Source: Kitasatospora aureofaciens
GTDB lineage: Bacteria; Actinomycetota; Actinomycetes; Streptomycetales; Streptomycetaceae
Assembly (NCBI RefSeq): GCF_001188955.3
Contig: NZ_JPRF03000015.1
Coordinates: 62,001 to 126,000 of the forward strand
Direction: 5' to 3'
Length of the DNA stretch: 64,000 bases
The notes beneath the pieces were generated by a model. That model worked only from the letters and a program-made list of their open reading frames with translations, did no database searches and was not told the origin of the DNA. Position 1 is the stretch's first letter. Each line of letters opens with the position of its first letter. Position numbers and translations under genes: made by a program. Shown piece after piece: positions 33,299-42,461 of the stretch.

Positions 33299-34384
33299 TC
33301 AGCCCTGCTGCCAGCCCGCCAGGTAGGAGTCGATCTCGCCGACCAGCCGTGCCTTGCCCGCCTGCTCCAGGAAGGAGGCCTCGACCGCGTTGCGGGCCAG
33401 CGCCGCCACACCGGTCTCGTCCAGCCCCAGCAGCCGCGCCGCCACCGCGTACTCGGTGTTGAGGTCGGTGCCGAACATCGGCGGGTCGTCGCTGTTGACC
33501 GTCACCAGCAGGCCGGCGTCCACCATCCGCTTGATCGGGTGGTCCTCGATCCGCTCGACGGCCCGGGTGGCGATGTTGGAGGTCGGGCAGACCTCCAGCG
33601 GGATGCGGTGCTCGCCCAGGTGGTCGAGCAGCGCCGGGTCCTTCACCGCCTGGGTGCCGTGCCCGATGCGCTCGGCGCCGAGCTCGCGGATCGCGTCCCA
33701 GACCGTCTGCGGCCCGGTGGTCTCACCGGCGTGCGGCACGGAGCGCAGGCCGCTCGCGCGCGCCCGGTCGAAGTACGGCTTGAACTGCGGGCGCGGCACG
33801 CCGATCTCCGGACCGCCCAGGCCGAAGCTCACCAGGCCCTCGGGGGCCAGCTCGGTGGCGAGGCGGGCGGTGACCTCGGCCGCCTCCAGCCCGGCCTCGC
33901 CGGGGATGTCGAAGCACCAGCGCAGCACGACGCCGAGGTCCTTCTCGGCGCGCAGCCGGGCGTCCTCGATCGCCTCCATGTAGGCCACGTCGGGGATGCC
34001 GCGCCTGACCGAGGAGTACGGCGTGAGGGTCAGCTCGGCGTACCGGATGTTCTGCCGGGCCATGTCCTCGGCCACGCCGTAGGTGAGCGCGCGGACGTCC
34101 TCGGCGTCGCGGACCAGGTCCACCACGCTCAGGTAGACCTCGATGAAGTGCGCGAAGTCGGTGAAGGTGAAGTACTCGGCGAGCGCCGCCGGGTCCGTCG
34201 GCACCTTGGAGTTCCCGGCGTGCCGGGCGGCCAGGTCGGCGACGATGCGCGGCGAGGCCGAGCCGACGTGGTGCACGTGCAGTTCCGCCTTGGGCATCCC
34301 GGCGATGAACGCCTCGATGCTCCGGTCAGCGGCGCTGCCGCTGCCAGTGGGGCTTCCGATCCGACTTCCGTCCGGCTGGACCAC
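33299..34384 (-). CDS. add: Adenosine deaminase family protein
   Basis: Zinc-dependent purine deaminase, 361 residues, converting adenosine to inosine (or a related purine). Metal and catalytic motifs: KAELHVHHVGSASP near residue 32, PHAGE, RIGHGTQAV, and VNSDDPPMF. The first motif reads HVHHVGSASP rather than the common HLHLEGS, a form I associate with an actinobacterial subgroup. The first ~22 residues are Ser/Gly-rich and probably disordered. ATG at 34384 has GAGAAGGGAACC upstream. Adenine or aminodeoxyfutalosine deaminase activity is possible, but less likely. Confidence 0.86.
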   Translation of the reverse strand: MVQPDGSRIGSPTGSGSAADRSIEAFIAGMPKAELHVHHVGSASPRIVADLAARHAGNSKVPTDPAALAEYFTFTDFAHFIEVYLSVVDLVRDAEDVRALTYGVAEDMARQNIRYAELTLTPYSSVRRGIPDVAYMEAIEDARLRAEKDLGVVLRWCFDIPGEAGLEAAEVTARLATELAPEGLVSFGLGGPEIGVPRPQFKPYFDRARASGLRSVPHAGETTGPQTVWDAIRELGAERIGHGTQAVKDPALLDHLGEHRIPLEVCPTSNIATRAVERIEDHPIKRMVDAGLLVTVNSDDPPMFGTDLNTEYAVAARLLGLDETGVAALARNAVEASFLEQAGKARLVGEIDSYLAGWQQG

Positions 34385-34477
34385 GGTGGTTCCCTTCTCC
34401 TTCTGCTCCGCGCCTCTACGCGCGTACCGCGAACATCGGCCAAGGATAGGCGCAACCCAGGGCCGCCGGGCCCGGAG

Positions 34478-35773
34478 TCACCCCCCGAGCGCGACCGCGA
34501 CGGTGTGGATCAGCAGCCCGGCCAGCGCGCCGACCACGGTGCCGTTGATCCGGATGAACTGCAGGTCCCGTCCGACGTTGGCCTCGATCTTGCGCGAGGC
34601 CTCGTCGGCATCCCAGCCCGCGACCGTCTCGGAGATCAGCGAGGTGATCTCCGCCCGGTAGGTGTCGACCAGGTACTGGGCGGCGTCCTGCAGCCAGCCG
34701 TCCACCTTGGCCTGGAGCTTGGCGTCGGTGGCCAGGCGCTCGCCGAAGCGGCGCACGCCCTCGCGGATACGCCGGCGCAGTTCGCTGTCCTCGTCCTCGG
34801 CCGCGCCCATCACCAGGGTGCGCACGGCCGCCCAGGTGGAGTTGATCAGGTCCTGCACCTCGGGACGGGCCAGCAGCTCGCCCTTGGCCCGCTCGACCCG
34901 GGCGATGGTCTCCGGGTCGGTCTGCAGCTCGGTGGCGAAGTCGGCGAGGAAGTTGTCGATCGCGCCGCGGGCCGGGTGGTCGGGGTCGTCCCGGATGTCG
35001 GTGACGAAGCGCATCAGCTCCTTGTAGACCCGCTCGCCGACCTGCTGGTCGAGGAACTTCGGCGTCCAGCCCGGGGTCTTCTGGGTGACCTTCCGGACCA
35101 CGTCCTCGTGGTTGGCGGTCAGCCAGCCGTGCGCCCGGACGGCGACCAGGTCCACCACCCCGCGGTGCCCGCCGTCCGCCACCACCTTGCCCAGCATCCG
35201 GCCCATCGGCTCGGCCACCGAGGTGGCGGCGGCCCGCCTGGTCACCGCCTCGGCGACCACCGCCCGCACGTCGTCGTCGCGCAGCACAGCGAGCAGGCCG
35301 CGCAGCGCCGCCGAGGCCTCCTTGGTGACCCGCTCGGCGCTGCCCGGCGCGGCCAGCCACTCCCCCAGCCGACGGCCGATGCCCAGCGCGGCAAGCCGGC
35401 CGCGCACCACGTGACCGGCCAGGAAGTTGTCGCCGACGAACTCGCCGAGCGAGCGCCCGAAGGCGTCCTTCTTGGTCGGGATGATCGCGGTGTGCGGGAT
35501 CGGCAGGCCGAACGGACGGCGGAACAGCGCCGTCACCGCGAACCAGTCGGCCAGCGCGCCGACCATGCCCGCCTCGGCGGCGGCCGCCACGTACCCGGCC
35601 CAGGCGCCGGCGCCGGCCGCCTTCGCCCAGGTGGACAGGGCGAAGACCAGGGTCGCGAAGGCCAACAGACCGGTCGCGATGGTCTTCATCCGGCGGACGC
35701 CGCGTTTCTTCTGCTCGTCGGCCGCGGTGAACCGGACCCCGGGGCCGGTCCCGCTGAAGGCTTCGTCACTCAC
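34478..35773 (-). CDS. DUF445 family membrane protein
   Basis: 431 residues of the DUF445 family (bacterial relatives of YjiN). One or two N-terminal helices (TIATGLLAFATLVFALSTW and the region around EAGMVGALADWFAVTALFRR, the most conserved family motif) and a C-terminal helix enclose a long helical cytosolic domain. PIPHTAIIPTKKDAFGRSLG is also typical. Function unknown; a role in envelope integrity is often suggested. ATG at 35773. No operon partner is evident. Confidence 0.87.
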   Translation of the reverse strand: MSDEAFSGTGPGVRFTAADEQKKRGVRRMKTIATGLLAFATLVFALSTWAKAAGAGAWAGYVAAAAEAGMVGALADWFAVTALFRRPFGLPIPHTAIIPTKKDAFGRSLGEFVGDNFLAGHVVRGRLAALGIGRRLGEWLAAPGSAERVTKEASAALRGLLAVLRDDDVRAVVAEAVTRRAAATSVAEPMGRMLGKVVADGGHRGVVDLVAVRAHGWLTANHEDVVRKVTQKTPGWTPKFLDQQVGERVYKELMRFVTDIRDDPDHPARGAIDNFLADFATELQTDPETIARVERAKGELLARPEVQDLINSTWAAVRTLVMGAAEDEDSELRRRIREGVRRFGERLATDAKLQAKVDGWLQDAAQYLVDTYRAEITSLISETVAGWDADEASRKIEANVGRDLQFIRINGTVVGALAGLLIHTVAVALGG

Positions 35774-35944
35774 CCCGCCAGTCTGCCCGGTGTCCGGCGC
35801 GGACGGGGGCGTGCCCCGTGATCACCCGCGCCGGTTCGCGACCACACGCGACCACACAGACGCTCGGGCAGCCGTCCCCCCGGACGTCCCCCTGGACGTC
35901 CACCGCGGCCGTTCCCCCGGGCGTCCGGGCAGCCGTCCGGACGG

Positions 35945-36841
35945 TCAGCCGCGGCCCGCACTAACCGAGTTGGCGAGCCGGCGCCATGCCGGGTGTCGCC
36001 GCAGCCGGCGCCGCAGCTGCTCCGGGACGGCGCCGCGCCACAGCTGCTGGGCGAGGTTGAGCGGCGGCGCTGCCTCGAACACCGGCTCCTCGCGCAGCAG
36101 GAACAGCTCGTCCGGCAGGCCGAGCCGGGCGTCCCGGAACGCCGGGAAGCCCGCGTAGTGCCGCCGCCCGTCGACCACCACCGGCGGTTCGCCGTGCGCG
36201 GCCTCGTAACGGATCTGGTCGCGCAGCGCCCCGGGCCTTACGGCGGCGGCGAGTTCGAGCCGCAGGCGCGCGGCGACCGGCAGCCGGTGGTACACCTCGC
36301 GGGCGCCGAACCGCTCGACCATCCGGCCGATCTCGGCGCACACCCGCCGCTGCAGCCCGTCGTCCAGCAGGAGGAAGTCGGCCCGGAGCAGCCGGGGCAC
36401 GTCCCAGGCGAAGGTGCGGGCCCGGATGGCTTCCGACTCCTCGCCGGATTCGGCCAGTTCGTCGGCGACCTGCTGCAGTGCGGCGATCCCGCGCAGCCGG
36501 TTCAGCACCGGGGCCCACTCGGTGCTGTCGCCCCGATCCTCCTCGCGCGGCACCGGGCAACAGCAGTCGTAGTCGGCGAGGACGGACACCCGGTCCGCCC
36601 GCAGGCAGGCCTCCGGGGTGAACGGCTGGTCCGGCTGGTGGACCAGCCGGACCAGTCCGGGGTGCCAGGCGGCGTACTCGTCCAGCAGCGCCTCGCCGCC
36701 GTCCGTGGAGCCGTCGTCGACGACCACCACCTCCAGCCGCTCCCGTGCCAGGGGCTGCCCGACCAACGAGTCCAGGCAGGTGGGGAGGTGCGGCACGGTG
36801 TCGTGGACCGCGACCACCACGGTCACGTCGGGTGCGGTCAT
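35945..36841 (-). CDS. GT2-like glycosyltransferase with apparent internal deletion
   Basis: 298 residues. The N-terminus is a normal GT-A start: VTVVVAVHDTVPHLPTCLDS and EVVVVDDGSTDGGEALL, with the first nucleotide-binding Asp residues. Just after VRLVHQP the sequence jumps to FTPEACLRADRVSVLADYDC, which in relatives comes about 100 residues later, after the DxD and acceptor region. That region is missing, in frame. The C-terminal helical part (RARTFAWDVPRLLRADFLLLD) is intact. It may be folded yet inactive, or a decayed gene. ATG at 36841. Confidence 0.65.
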   Translation of the reverse strand: MTAPDVTVVVAVHDTVPHLPTCLDSLVGQPLARERLEVVVVDDGSTDGGEALLDEYAAWHPGLVRLVHQPDQPFTPEACLRADRVSVLADYDCCCPVPREEDRGDSTEWAPVLNRLRGIAALQQVADELAESGEESEAIRARTFAWDVPRLLRADFLLLDDGLQRRVCAEIGRMVERFGAREVYHRLPVAARLRLELAAAVRPGALRDQIRYEAAHGEPPVVVDGRRHYAGFPAFRDARLGLPDELFLLREEPVFEAAPPLNLAQQLWRGAVPEQLRRRLRRHPAWRRLANSVSAGRG

Positions 36842-36970
36842 CGGGCGGCGGGCCTCCGGGATGGGGTCGAGCGGAACCTCGCACCGTCAACTCGGCCGCC
36901 CGCCGGGGAGTCACGTACCCTCCCCGGACGGGTGGCCGAATCCGAACACCGATCCGGACGGACCGGCCGG

Positions 36971-37090
36971 TCGCGACCTCCGCGTGCGCCCGCCCGGCAG
37001 CGCTACCCGATCGCGCCCCCTGCGTACGCCCGCCCGGCAGCGCTATCCGATCGAGACCTCCGCGTACATCCGCGCGATCACGTCCTCGAT
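36971..37090. repeat. 40-bp tandem duplication overlapping the end of an ATPase gene
   Basis: Units begin at 36971, 37011 and 37051. The first two match strongly (CGCCCGCCCGGCAGCGCTA); the third, inside the coding end of the ATPase gene, shares its first ~25 bp. Duplication of the gene end probably made the downstream copies. Confidence 0.7.
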
Positions 37091-38002
37091 GGCCGGCTCG
37101 CGCACCGAGAGGTCCACCAGCGGGTACCGCGCCGCGACCTCCGCCACGATCGGTGCCGCGCTCTCCCGGGCCGGGAAGGCCAGCCACTGGCGCGGCCCCT
37201 CGACCTTCACCACCCGCGCACCCGCCACCTCGATCGGCGGCCGGGCCTCGGCCAGGTCGACCACCAGGGTCCGCTCGCTGCGCCCGGCGGCGTGCAGCCC
37301 GTCCAGTCCGCCGTCGTGGACGACCCGGCCGTGGTCGATCACCATCACCCGGCCGCAGAGCTGCTCGATGTCGGTGAGGTCGTGGGTGGTGAGCAGCACC
37401 GTGGTGCCGCGGTCGCGGTTGACCTCGCGCAGGAACTCGCGCACCTTGCCCTTGCTGACCACGTCCAGGCCGATGGTCGGCTCGTCCAGGTAGAGCACCT
37501 GGGGGTCGTGCAGCAGGGCGGCCGCGAGGTCGCCGCGCATCCGCTGGCCGAGTGAGAGCTGCCGTACGGGTGTGTCCAACAAGCCGCCCAGGTCGAGCAG
37601 TTCGACGCATCGGCCGAGGTTCTCGCGGTACCGCCGGTCGGGGATCCGGTAGATCCGGCGGGCGAGTTCGAAGGAGTCGCGCAGCGGGAGGTCCCACCAC
37701 AGGGTGGTGCGCTGGCCGAAGACGACGCCGATCCGGCGGGCCAGTGCGACGCGTTCGCGGGCCGGGTCGACGCCGGCCACGCGCAACCGGCCGGAGCTGG
37801 GGACGAGGATGCCGGTGAGCATCTTGATGGTGGTCGACTTGCCGGCGCCGTTGGGGCCGATGTAGCCGACGCACTCGCCGGCCTCGACCGTGAAGCTGAG
37901 CCCGTCCACCGCACGCACCTCGCGCCTGACCCGGCTGAACCGGCCGGTGCGGGCGCGCACGGTGAAGGTGCGGTGGACGTCCTGGAGTTCGATCAGTGCC
38001 AT
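37043..38002 (-). CDS. ABC transporter ATP-binding protein (ABC-2/viologen-exporter type)
   Basis: 319-residue ATPase. Walker A GPNGAGKSTT, the characteristic VVFGQRTTLWWDLPLRDSFE between Walker A and signature, signature LSLGQRMRGDLAAA, Walker B VLYLDEPTIGLD and switch TTHDLTDIEQ. This GQRTQLWWD-like insert marks the subfamily that works with two DUF990-type permeases, as found here just upstream. A C-terminal domain follows. ATG at 38002. Substrate unknown; multidrug or glycoconjugate export is possible. Confidence 0.92.
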   Translation of the reverse strand: MALIELQDVHRTFTVRARTGRFSRVRREVRAVDGLSFTVEAGECVGYIGPNGAGKSTTIKMLTGILVPSSGRLRVAGVDPARERVALARRIGVVFGQRTTLWWDLPLRDSFELARRIYRIPDRRYRENLGRCVELLDLGGLLDTPVRQLSLGQRMRGDLAAALLHDPQVLYLDEPTIGLDVVSKGKVREFLREVNRDRGTTVLLTTHDLTDIEQLCGRVMVIDHGRVVHDGGLDGLHAAGRSERTLVVDLAEARPPIEVAGARVVKVEGPRQWLAFPARESAAPIVAEVAARYPLVDLSVREPAIEDVIARMYAEVSIG

Positions 38003-38040
38003 GGTGGTTCTCCTCCCCACGGAGTACGGAGTACGGAAGT

Positions 38041-38958
38041 TCAGCTGCCGGTGCCGCGGTAGGCGCGCAGCCCGGCCCGCCAGGCCGCCCCGGCGGCGGC
38101 GACGCACAGCGCGGCGGCGACCGGGGAGGCGTACTGGAAGGCGGTGGGCAGTCCGAGCGGGTCGGGCCGGTCGAGGATGCGAAGGCTGGGCAGCCAGTTG
38201 ACGAAGGCCAGCGGGACGCCGAAGACCACTCCGGCGACCAGTTCCTTGGCGAAGATGGTCGGCGGGTAGTGGAGCAGGGTCGCGCCGCCGTAGGTGAAGG
38301 AGTTCTGGATCTCCTTGGACTCGCCCCACCAGAACTGGACGGTGGCGCCGCCGACGTAGATCGCGCCGAAGATGACGCTGCCGCAGACCAGCAGGACGGG
38401 CACCAGCAGCACCCGGTCCCAGGTCCAGCGCACGTCCAGGGCGGCCAGCGACCAGGCGAGCACCATCAGGGCCTGGAGGGGGCGGCCGAGCCGGCGCAGG
38501 CTGAAGCGTTCGGCGCACAGCTGGGACAGCGCGGGGGCGGGGCGGATCAGCATGGTGTCCAGCGATCCGCTCATGATCCGCACGCCGAGGCCGTCGGCCG
38601 AGCCGACCAGCAGGTTGGCCATGCCGAGGGAGAAGGTCGCGGTGGCGTAGAGGAAGGCGATCTCCGGCAGGCTCCAGCCGCCGAGCCGGTCGGTGTGCTC
38701 GAACATGATCACCAGGACGACGAAGTCGAGGGAGTGGGTGACCAGACTGGCCACCAGGTTCAGCAGGAAGGAGGCCCGGTAGGCCATCATCGAGCGCATC
38801 CACATCCGGGCGCACAGCCACCAGGAGCGGACCGCCCAGGACGTCCGGGCGAGGAACGGCTCGGAGGCGAACGGCTCAGCGGTGGCCGGCTCAGCGGTGG
38901 CCTGCTCAGCGGTGGCCGGCTCAGCGGCGCACGGCTCGGTGGTGAACGGCTCAGCCAC
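38041..38958 (-). CDS. ABC-2 family permease (DUF990-type), second subunit
   Basis: 305 residues with six predicted helices; segments YRASFLLNLVASLVTHSLDF, SGSLDTMLIRPAPALSQLCA and KEIQNSFTYGGATLLHYPP match the family. The first ~35 residues are an (Ala-Glu-Pro-Ala-Thr)-like repeat produced by a 15-bp tandem DNA repeat, probably unstructured. Its start overlaps the first permease gene by 8 nt. It pairs with that permease to form the channel. Confidence 0.88.
   Translation of the reverse strand: MAEPFTTEPCAAEPATAEQATAEPATAEPFASEPFLARTSWAVRSWWLCARMWMRSMMAYRASFLLNLVASLVTHSLDFVVLVIMFEHTDRLGGWSLPEIAFLYATATFSLGMANLLVGSADGLGVRIMSGSLDTMLIRPAPALSQLCAERFSLRRLGRPLQALMVLAWSLAALDVRWTWDRVLLVPVLLVCGSVIFGAIYVGGATVQFWWGESKEIQNSFTYGGATLLHYPPTIFAKELVAGVVFGVPLAFVNWLPSLRILDRPDPLGLPTAFQYASPVAAALCVAAAGAAWRAGLRAYRGTGS
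38873..38950. repeat. 15-bp tandem repeat inside a permease gene
   Basis: Five degenerate units of GGCTCAGCGGTGGCC starting at 38873. They add TAEPA-like pentapeptides to the permease N-terminus. Confidence 0.85.
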
Positions 38959-39835
38959 CCTGCACCACCACCCGGCGGGTGGCCAGCCACTGCGCGCCCC
39001 GCCCGGCGAGGAGCAGCACGGCCGCCCAGCCCAGCTGGAAGCCCAGCGCGCCGAGCAGTCCGGCGCCGTCCGCCCGCTCCAGGAAGACGTCGGTCGGCAC
39101 CTTGACCAGCGCCGCCCAGGGCAGCAGCGGGGCGAGGTCGCCGAGCCACCCGGGGAAGAGCGCGATCGGCAGCAGCATCCCGGAGAAGAACATCGAGACC
39201 ACCAGCATCACCGCGCGCACCCCCTCCGAGTCGTGCAGCCAGAAGCCGGTGATCGAGACCAGGAACCGCAGCCCGAAGCTGACCAGCACCGCCAGCAGGG
39301 CGGAGAGCAGGAAGAAGACCCAGGTCAGCGGGTGTTCGGGCATCCGGGTGCGGAACACCAGTGCGCCGACCAGCATCGGCACGGTGCCGCGGACCAGAGC
39401 CTGGAAGGCGGCCCGGCCGAGGTCGGTGGCCAGCCACCAGGCCTGGAAGTCGACCGGCCGGTAGAGGTCGACGGCGATGTCGCCGCTGCGGAAGCGGTCC
39501 TGGAGGTCGTCCTGGAAGCCCCCGCCCCAGACGGCGACGGTGACCAGCAGTGCCTGGCTGACCCAGATGTAGGTGACGGCCTGGCTCTGGTCGTAGCCGC
39601 CGAGGCTGGGCCTGGCCTGCCAGAGGGCGAGGAAGGAGGAGGCCAGGATGATGCCGAAGACGGTGTTGGTGAAGGTGCCGGCCAGGGTGGCGGCCCGGTA
39701 GGTGGAGTAGCGGCGGAAGGCGCCGCGGGCGACGGCGGCGTACAGCCCGGGGGCGGATCCGCCGAAGGCGGCCCCGCGTGCGGAGCCACCGGAGGTATCA
39801 GGGGGCCTCGCCCCGACCAGCGCAGCGTTCTGCAT
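38951..39835 (-). CDS. ABC-2 family permease (DUF990-type), first subunit
   Basis: 294-residue membrane protein with six predicted helices. Typical features are FRRYSTYRAATLAGTFTNTV at the start, DRFRSGDIAVDLYRPVDFQA in the first cytosolic loop, and the repeated hydrophobic MLPIALFPGWL-like region. ATG at 39835 follows an excellent AAGGAGACAAT. It is first gene of the three-gene exporter operon; its stop overlaps the second permease start. Confidence 0.9.
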   Translation of the reverse strand: MQNAALVGARPPDTSGGSARGAAFGGSAPGLYAAVARGAFRRYSTYRAATLAGTFTNTVFGIILASSFLALWQARPSLGGYDQSQAVTYIWVSQALLVTVAVWGGGFQDDLQDRFRSGDIAVDLYRPVDFQAWWLATDLGRAAFQALVRGTVPMLVGALVFRTRMPEHPLTWVFFLLSALLAVLVSFGLRFLVSITGFWLHDSEGVRAVMLVVSMFFSGMLLPIALFPGWLGDLAPLLPWAALVKVPTDVFLERADGAGLLGALGFQLGWAAVLLLAGRGAQWLATRRVVVQGG

Positions 39836-40114
39836 ATTGTCTCCTTGTCGACAAATACGGGCGGGCGGCTGCCCGCAGCCGTCCGCGCACGCCCCAGCGG
39901 CTCCGACCGGCCGCACCCGGGGGTACCGGGCGGGCGGGCGGAGCTGTCGGAAGGCGGTGCGCTATGCGATTTGCACCTTTCACCGTACCGCCGGGCCCCA
40001 ACCCCCGCACCCGGTTTTCCGACGCACCCCGGGGCGCGCGGCCCCACCCGCACAACCGCGCACCTCAGACCCGGACCTCCGCTGAGCCCACGTCAAATAG
40101 CAGATAATCCCGTC

Positions 40115-42439
40115 ATGACCTTGAGCACCCGACGCCAGGCCAAACGGGCCGCCCGCCGCGAAGCCCGCCGCGCCCTCCCCCTCTGGCGCCGGATGCTGCC
40201 CACCTGGCGGATCACCCTCGGCACCCTCACCGCGCTGCTGCTGCTCGCCGTCGGCGCCTTCGCCGTGCTCTACGTCATCGTCCCGGTGCCCGACCCCAAC
40301 GCCCACGCCGTCGCCCAGAACAACATCTACCTCTACGCCGACGGCACCACCGAGATCGCCCGCACCGGCGCCGTCAACCGCACCGACGTCACCATCGACC
40401 AGATCCCGCTGCAGACCCAGCAGGCCGTCGTCTCCGCCGAGGACCGCACCTTCTACCAGAACCGCGGCATCGACCTGAAGGGCATGCTCCGGGCCGGCTG
40501 GAACACCCTGCTCGGCAAGGGCATGCAGGGCGGCTCCACCATCACCCAGCAGTACGTCAAGAACTACTACCTGACCCAGGACCAGACCTTCGAACGCAAG
40601 GGCCGCGAACTCTTCATCGCCCTCAAGGTCGACCAGCAGCGCAGCAAGAACGAGGTCCTCGCCGGCTACCTCAACAGCAGCTACTTCGGCCGCGGCGCCT
40701 ACGGCATCCAGAGCGCCGCCCACGCCTACTACGGCGTCGACGTCTCCCAGCTCACCCTCGGACAGGGCGCCTACCTCGCCTCCCTGCTCCAGGCCCCCAG
40801 CCTCTACGACGTCAGGACCGCCACCCCCGCCAACCGGGAGAAGGCCGTCGCCCGCTGGAACTACGCCCTCGACGGCATGGTCCAACTCGGCTTCCTCACC
40901 ACCGCCGACCGCAACGCCGCCACCTTCCCCGAACCCATCGACCCCCAGCCCGCCACCGGCCTCGCCGGCCAGGCCGGCTACCTGGTCGGCGTCGCCGACG
41001 ACTACCTCATCTCCTCCGGCACCATCGACGCCGCCACCCTCAAGGCCGGCGGCTGGCGGATCACCACCACCTTCGAGAAGCCCAAGCAGGACGCCTTCGT
41101 CAAAGCCGTCCAGGACGAACTCACCGGCGAACTCGACCCCAAGGCCCGCCCCACCACCGACACCGACGTCCGGGTCGCCGGCGCCTCCGTCGAACCCGCC
41201 ACCGGCCGCGTCGTCGCCGTCTACGGCGGCCCCGACTACGCCAAGCAGCCCTTCAACGACGCCCTGCGCCAGGACAACCAGATCGGCTCCACCTTCAAGC
41301 CGATCGACCTCGCCGCCGGCCTGATCGCCCAGCACACCGTCGACGGCCGCCCCATCACCACCGAGACCCGCTACGACGGCACCAGCGAACGCCCCGTCAC
41401 CGGCGGCCCCACCCCCTACGCGCCGCCCAACGAGGACGACGTCGACTACGGCAACATCACCCTGCGCTACGCCATGGTCAAGTCCGTCAACTCCGTCTAC
41501 GCCCAGGAGGGCGTCGACGCCGGACTCGCCCGCGTCCGGGACACCGCCGTCAAACTCGGCATCCCCGACAGCGTCCGCGGCATGGACCCGGCCAACACCT
41601 CGATGACCCTCGGCACCGCCACCCCCAGCGCCCTCGACCTGGCCGGGGCCTACGCCACCCTCGCCAACCACGGCCAGGCCCACACCCCCTGGTCCGTCCA
41701 GAAACTCGAACGGGTCAACCCCGGCGGCGCCGTCGACGTTCCCAAGATGCCCGACCACAAGGCCACCGACGCCGTCGGCCGCAACATCGCCGACTCCGTC
41801 ACCGACGTGCTGCGCGACGTCGTCAGCCCCCGCGGCACCGGCTCCGCCGCCCTCGACCTCGACCGCCCCGCCGCAGGCAAGACCGGCACCACCGACGCCA
41901 ACCTCTCCGCCTGGTTCGCCGGCTACACCCCCGAACTCACCACCACCGTCGGCCTGTTCCGGGAGAACCCGAAGAGCCACGCCAAGGAACCGCTGGCCGG
42001 CACCGCCGGCCTCACCCGGATCAACGGCGGCGCCTTCCCCACCAAGATCTGGACCGACTACATGACCGCCGCCCTCAGCGGCACCCCCACCCGGCAGTTC
42101 GACCTGCAGACCGGCCACACCGACCCCGGCCCCGACAACTGGCCCACCACCGGCGCCCCCACCAGCAGCTCCCCCAGCGCCACCCCCACCACCACCGCCA
42201 CCGCCACCAGCGCCCCCGCCACCACCCCCAGCCACGCCCCCAGCGCACCCGCCGCCACCGACCAGCCCAACCCCGGCCCGGTCGCCCCCAGCCCGCAGAA
42301 CCCCCGGCCCACCCCCAGCCAGGACCAGCCCAGCCCCAGCAGCCGGCCCACCCAGACCCGGTCCGCCCGGCCCAGCGACCCGCCCACCGCCACCGCCGGC
42401 CCCAGCGGTACGGCGGTCGCCCCCGCCCCGGCCCGGTGA
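40115..42439 (+). CDS. Class A penicillin-binding protein (glycosyltransferase/transpeptidase)
   Basis: Bifunctional peptidoglycan synthase, 774 residues. A basic cytosolic start and one membrane span (residues 29-55) lead to a GT51 domain with catalytic Glu109 in EDRTFY and the motif GGSTITQQYVKNYYL. The transpeptidase domain has the SXXK Ser392-Lys395 (STFK), SXN Ser457-Asn459 (SVN) and KTG at 589-591. The last ~110 residues are a Pro/Thr/Ser-rich extracellular tail. All active-site motifs are intact. ATG at 40115; the frame continues upstream as Gly/Arg-rich nonsense. Confidence 0.95.
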   Translation: MTLSTRRQAKRAARREARRALPLWRRMLPTWRITLGTLTALLLLAVGAFAVLYVIVPVPDPNAHAVAQNNIYLYADGTTEIARTGAVNRTDVTIDQIPLQTQQAVVSAEDRTFYQNRGIDLKGMLRAGWNTLLGKGMQGGSTITQQYVKNYYLTQDQTFERKGRELFIALKVDQQRSKNEVLAGYLNSSYFGRGAYGIQSAAHAYYGVDVSQLTLGQGAYLASLLQAPSLYDVRTATPANREKAVARWNYALDGMVQLGFLTTADRNAATFPEPIDPQPATGLAGQAGYLVGVADDYLISSGTIDAATLKAGGWRITTTFEKPKQDAFVKAVQDELTGELDPKARPTTDTDVRVAGASVEPATGRVVAVYGGPDYAKQPFNDALRQDNQIGSTFKPIDLAAGLIAQHTVDGRPITTETRYDGTSERPVTGGPTPYAPPNEDDVDYGNITLRYAMVKSVNSVYAQEGVDAGLARVRDTAVKLGIPDSVRGMDPANTSMTLGTATPSALDLAGAYATLANHGQAHTPWSVQKLERVNPGGAVDVPKMPDHKATDAVGRNIADSVTDVLRDVVSPRGTGSAALDLDRPAAGKTGTTDANLSAWFAGYTPELTTTVGLFRENPKSHAKEPLAGTAGLTRINGGAFPTKIWTDYMTAALSGTPTRQFDLQTGHTDPGPDNWPTTGAPTSSSPSATPTTTATATSAPATTPSHAPSAPAATDQPNPGPVAPSPQNPRPTPSQDQPSPSSRPTQTRSARPSDPPTATAGPSGTAVAPAPAR

Positions 42440-42461
42440 ACCCGCGACGGGGCCCACACGG

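Noticed and set aside
39980-42457. An 825-codon open frame antisense to the penicillin-binding protein
   Set aside because: Consists of Gly/Val/Asp runs expected from the complement of high-GC coding sequence; no motif.
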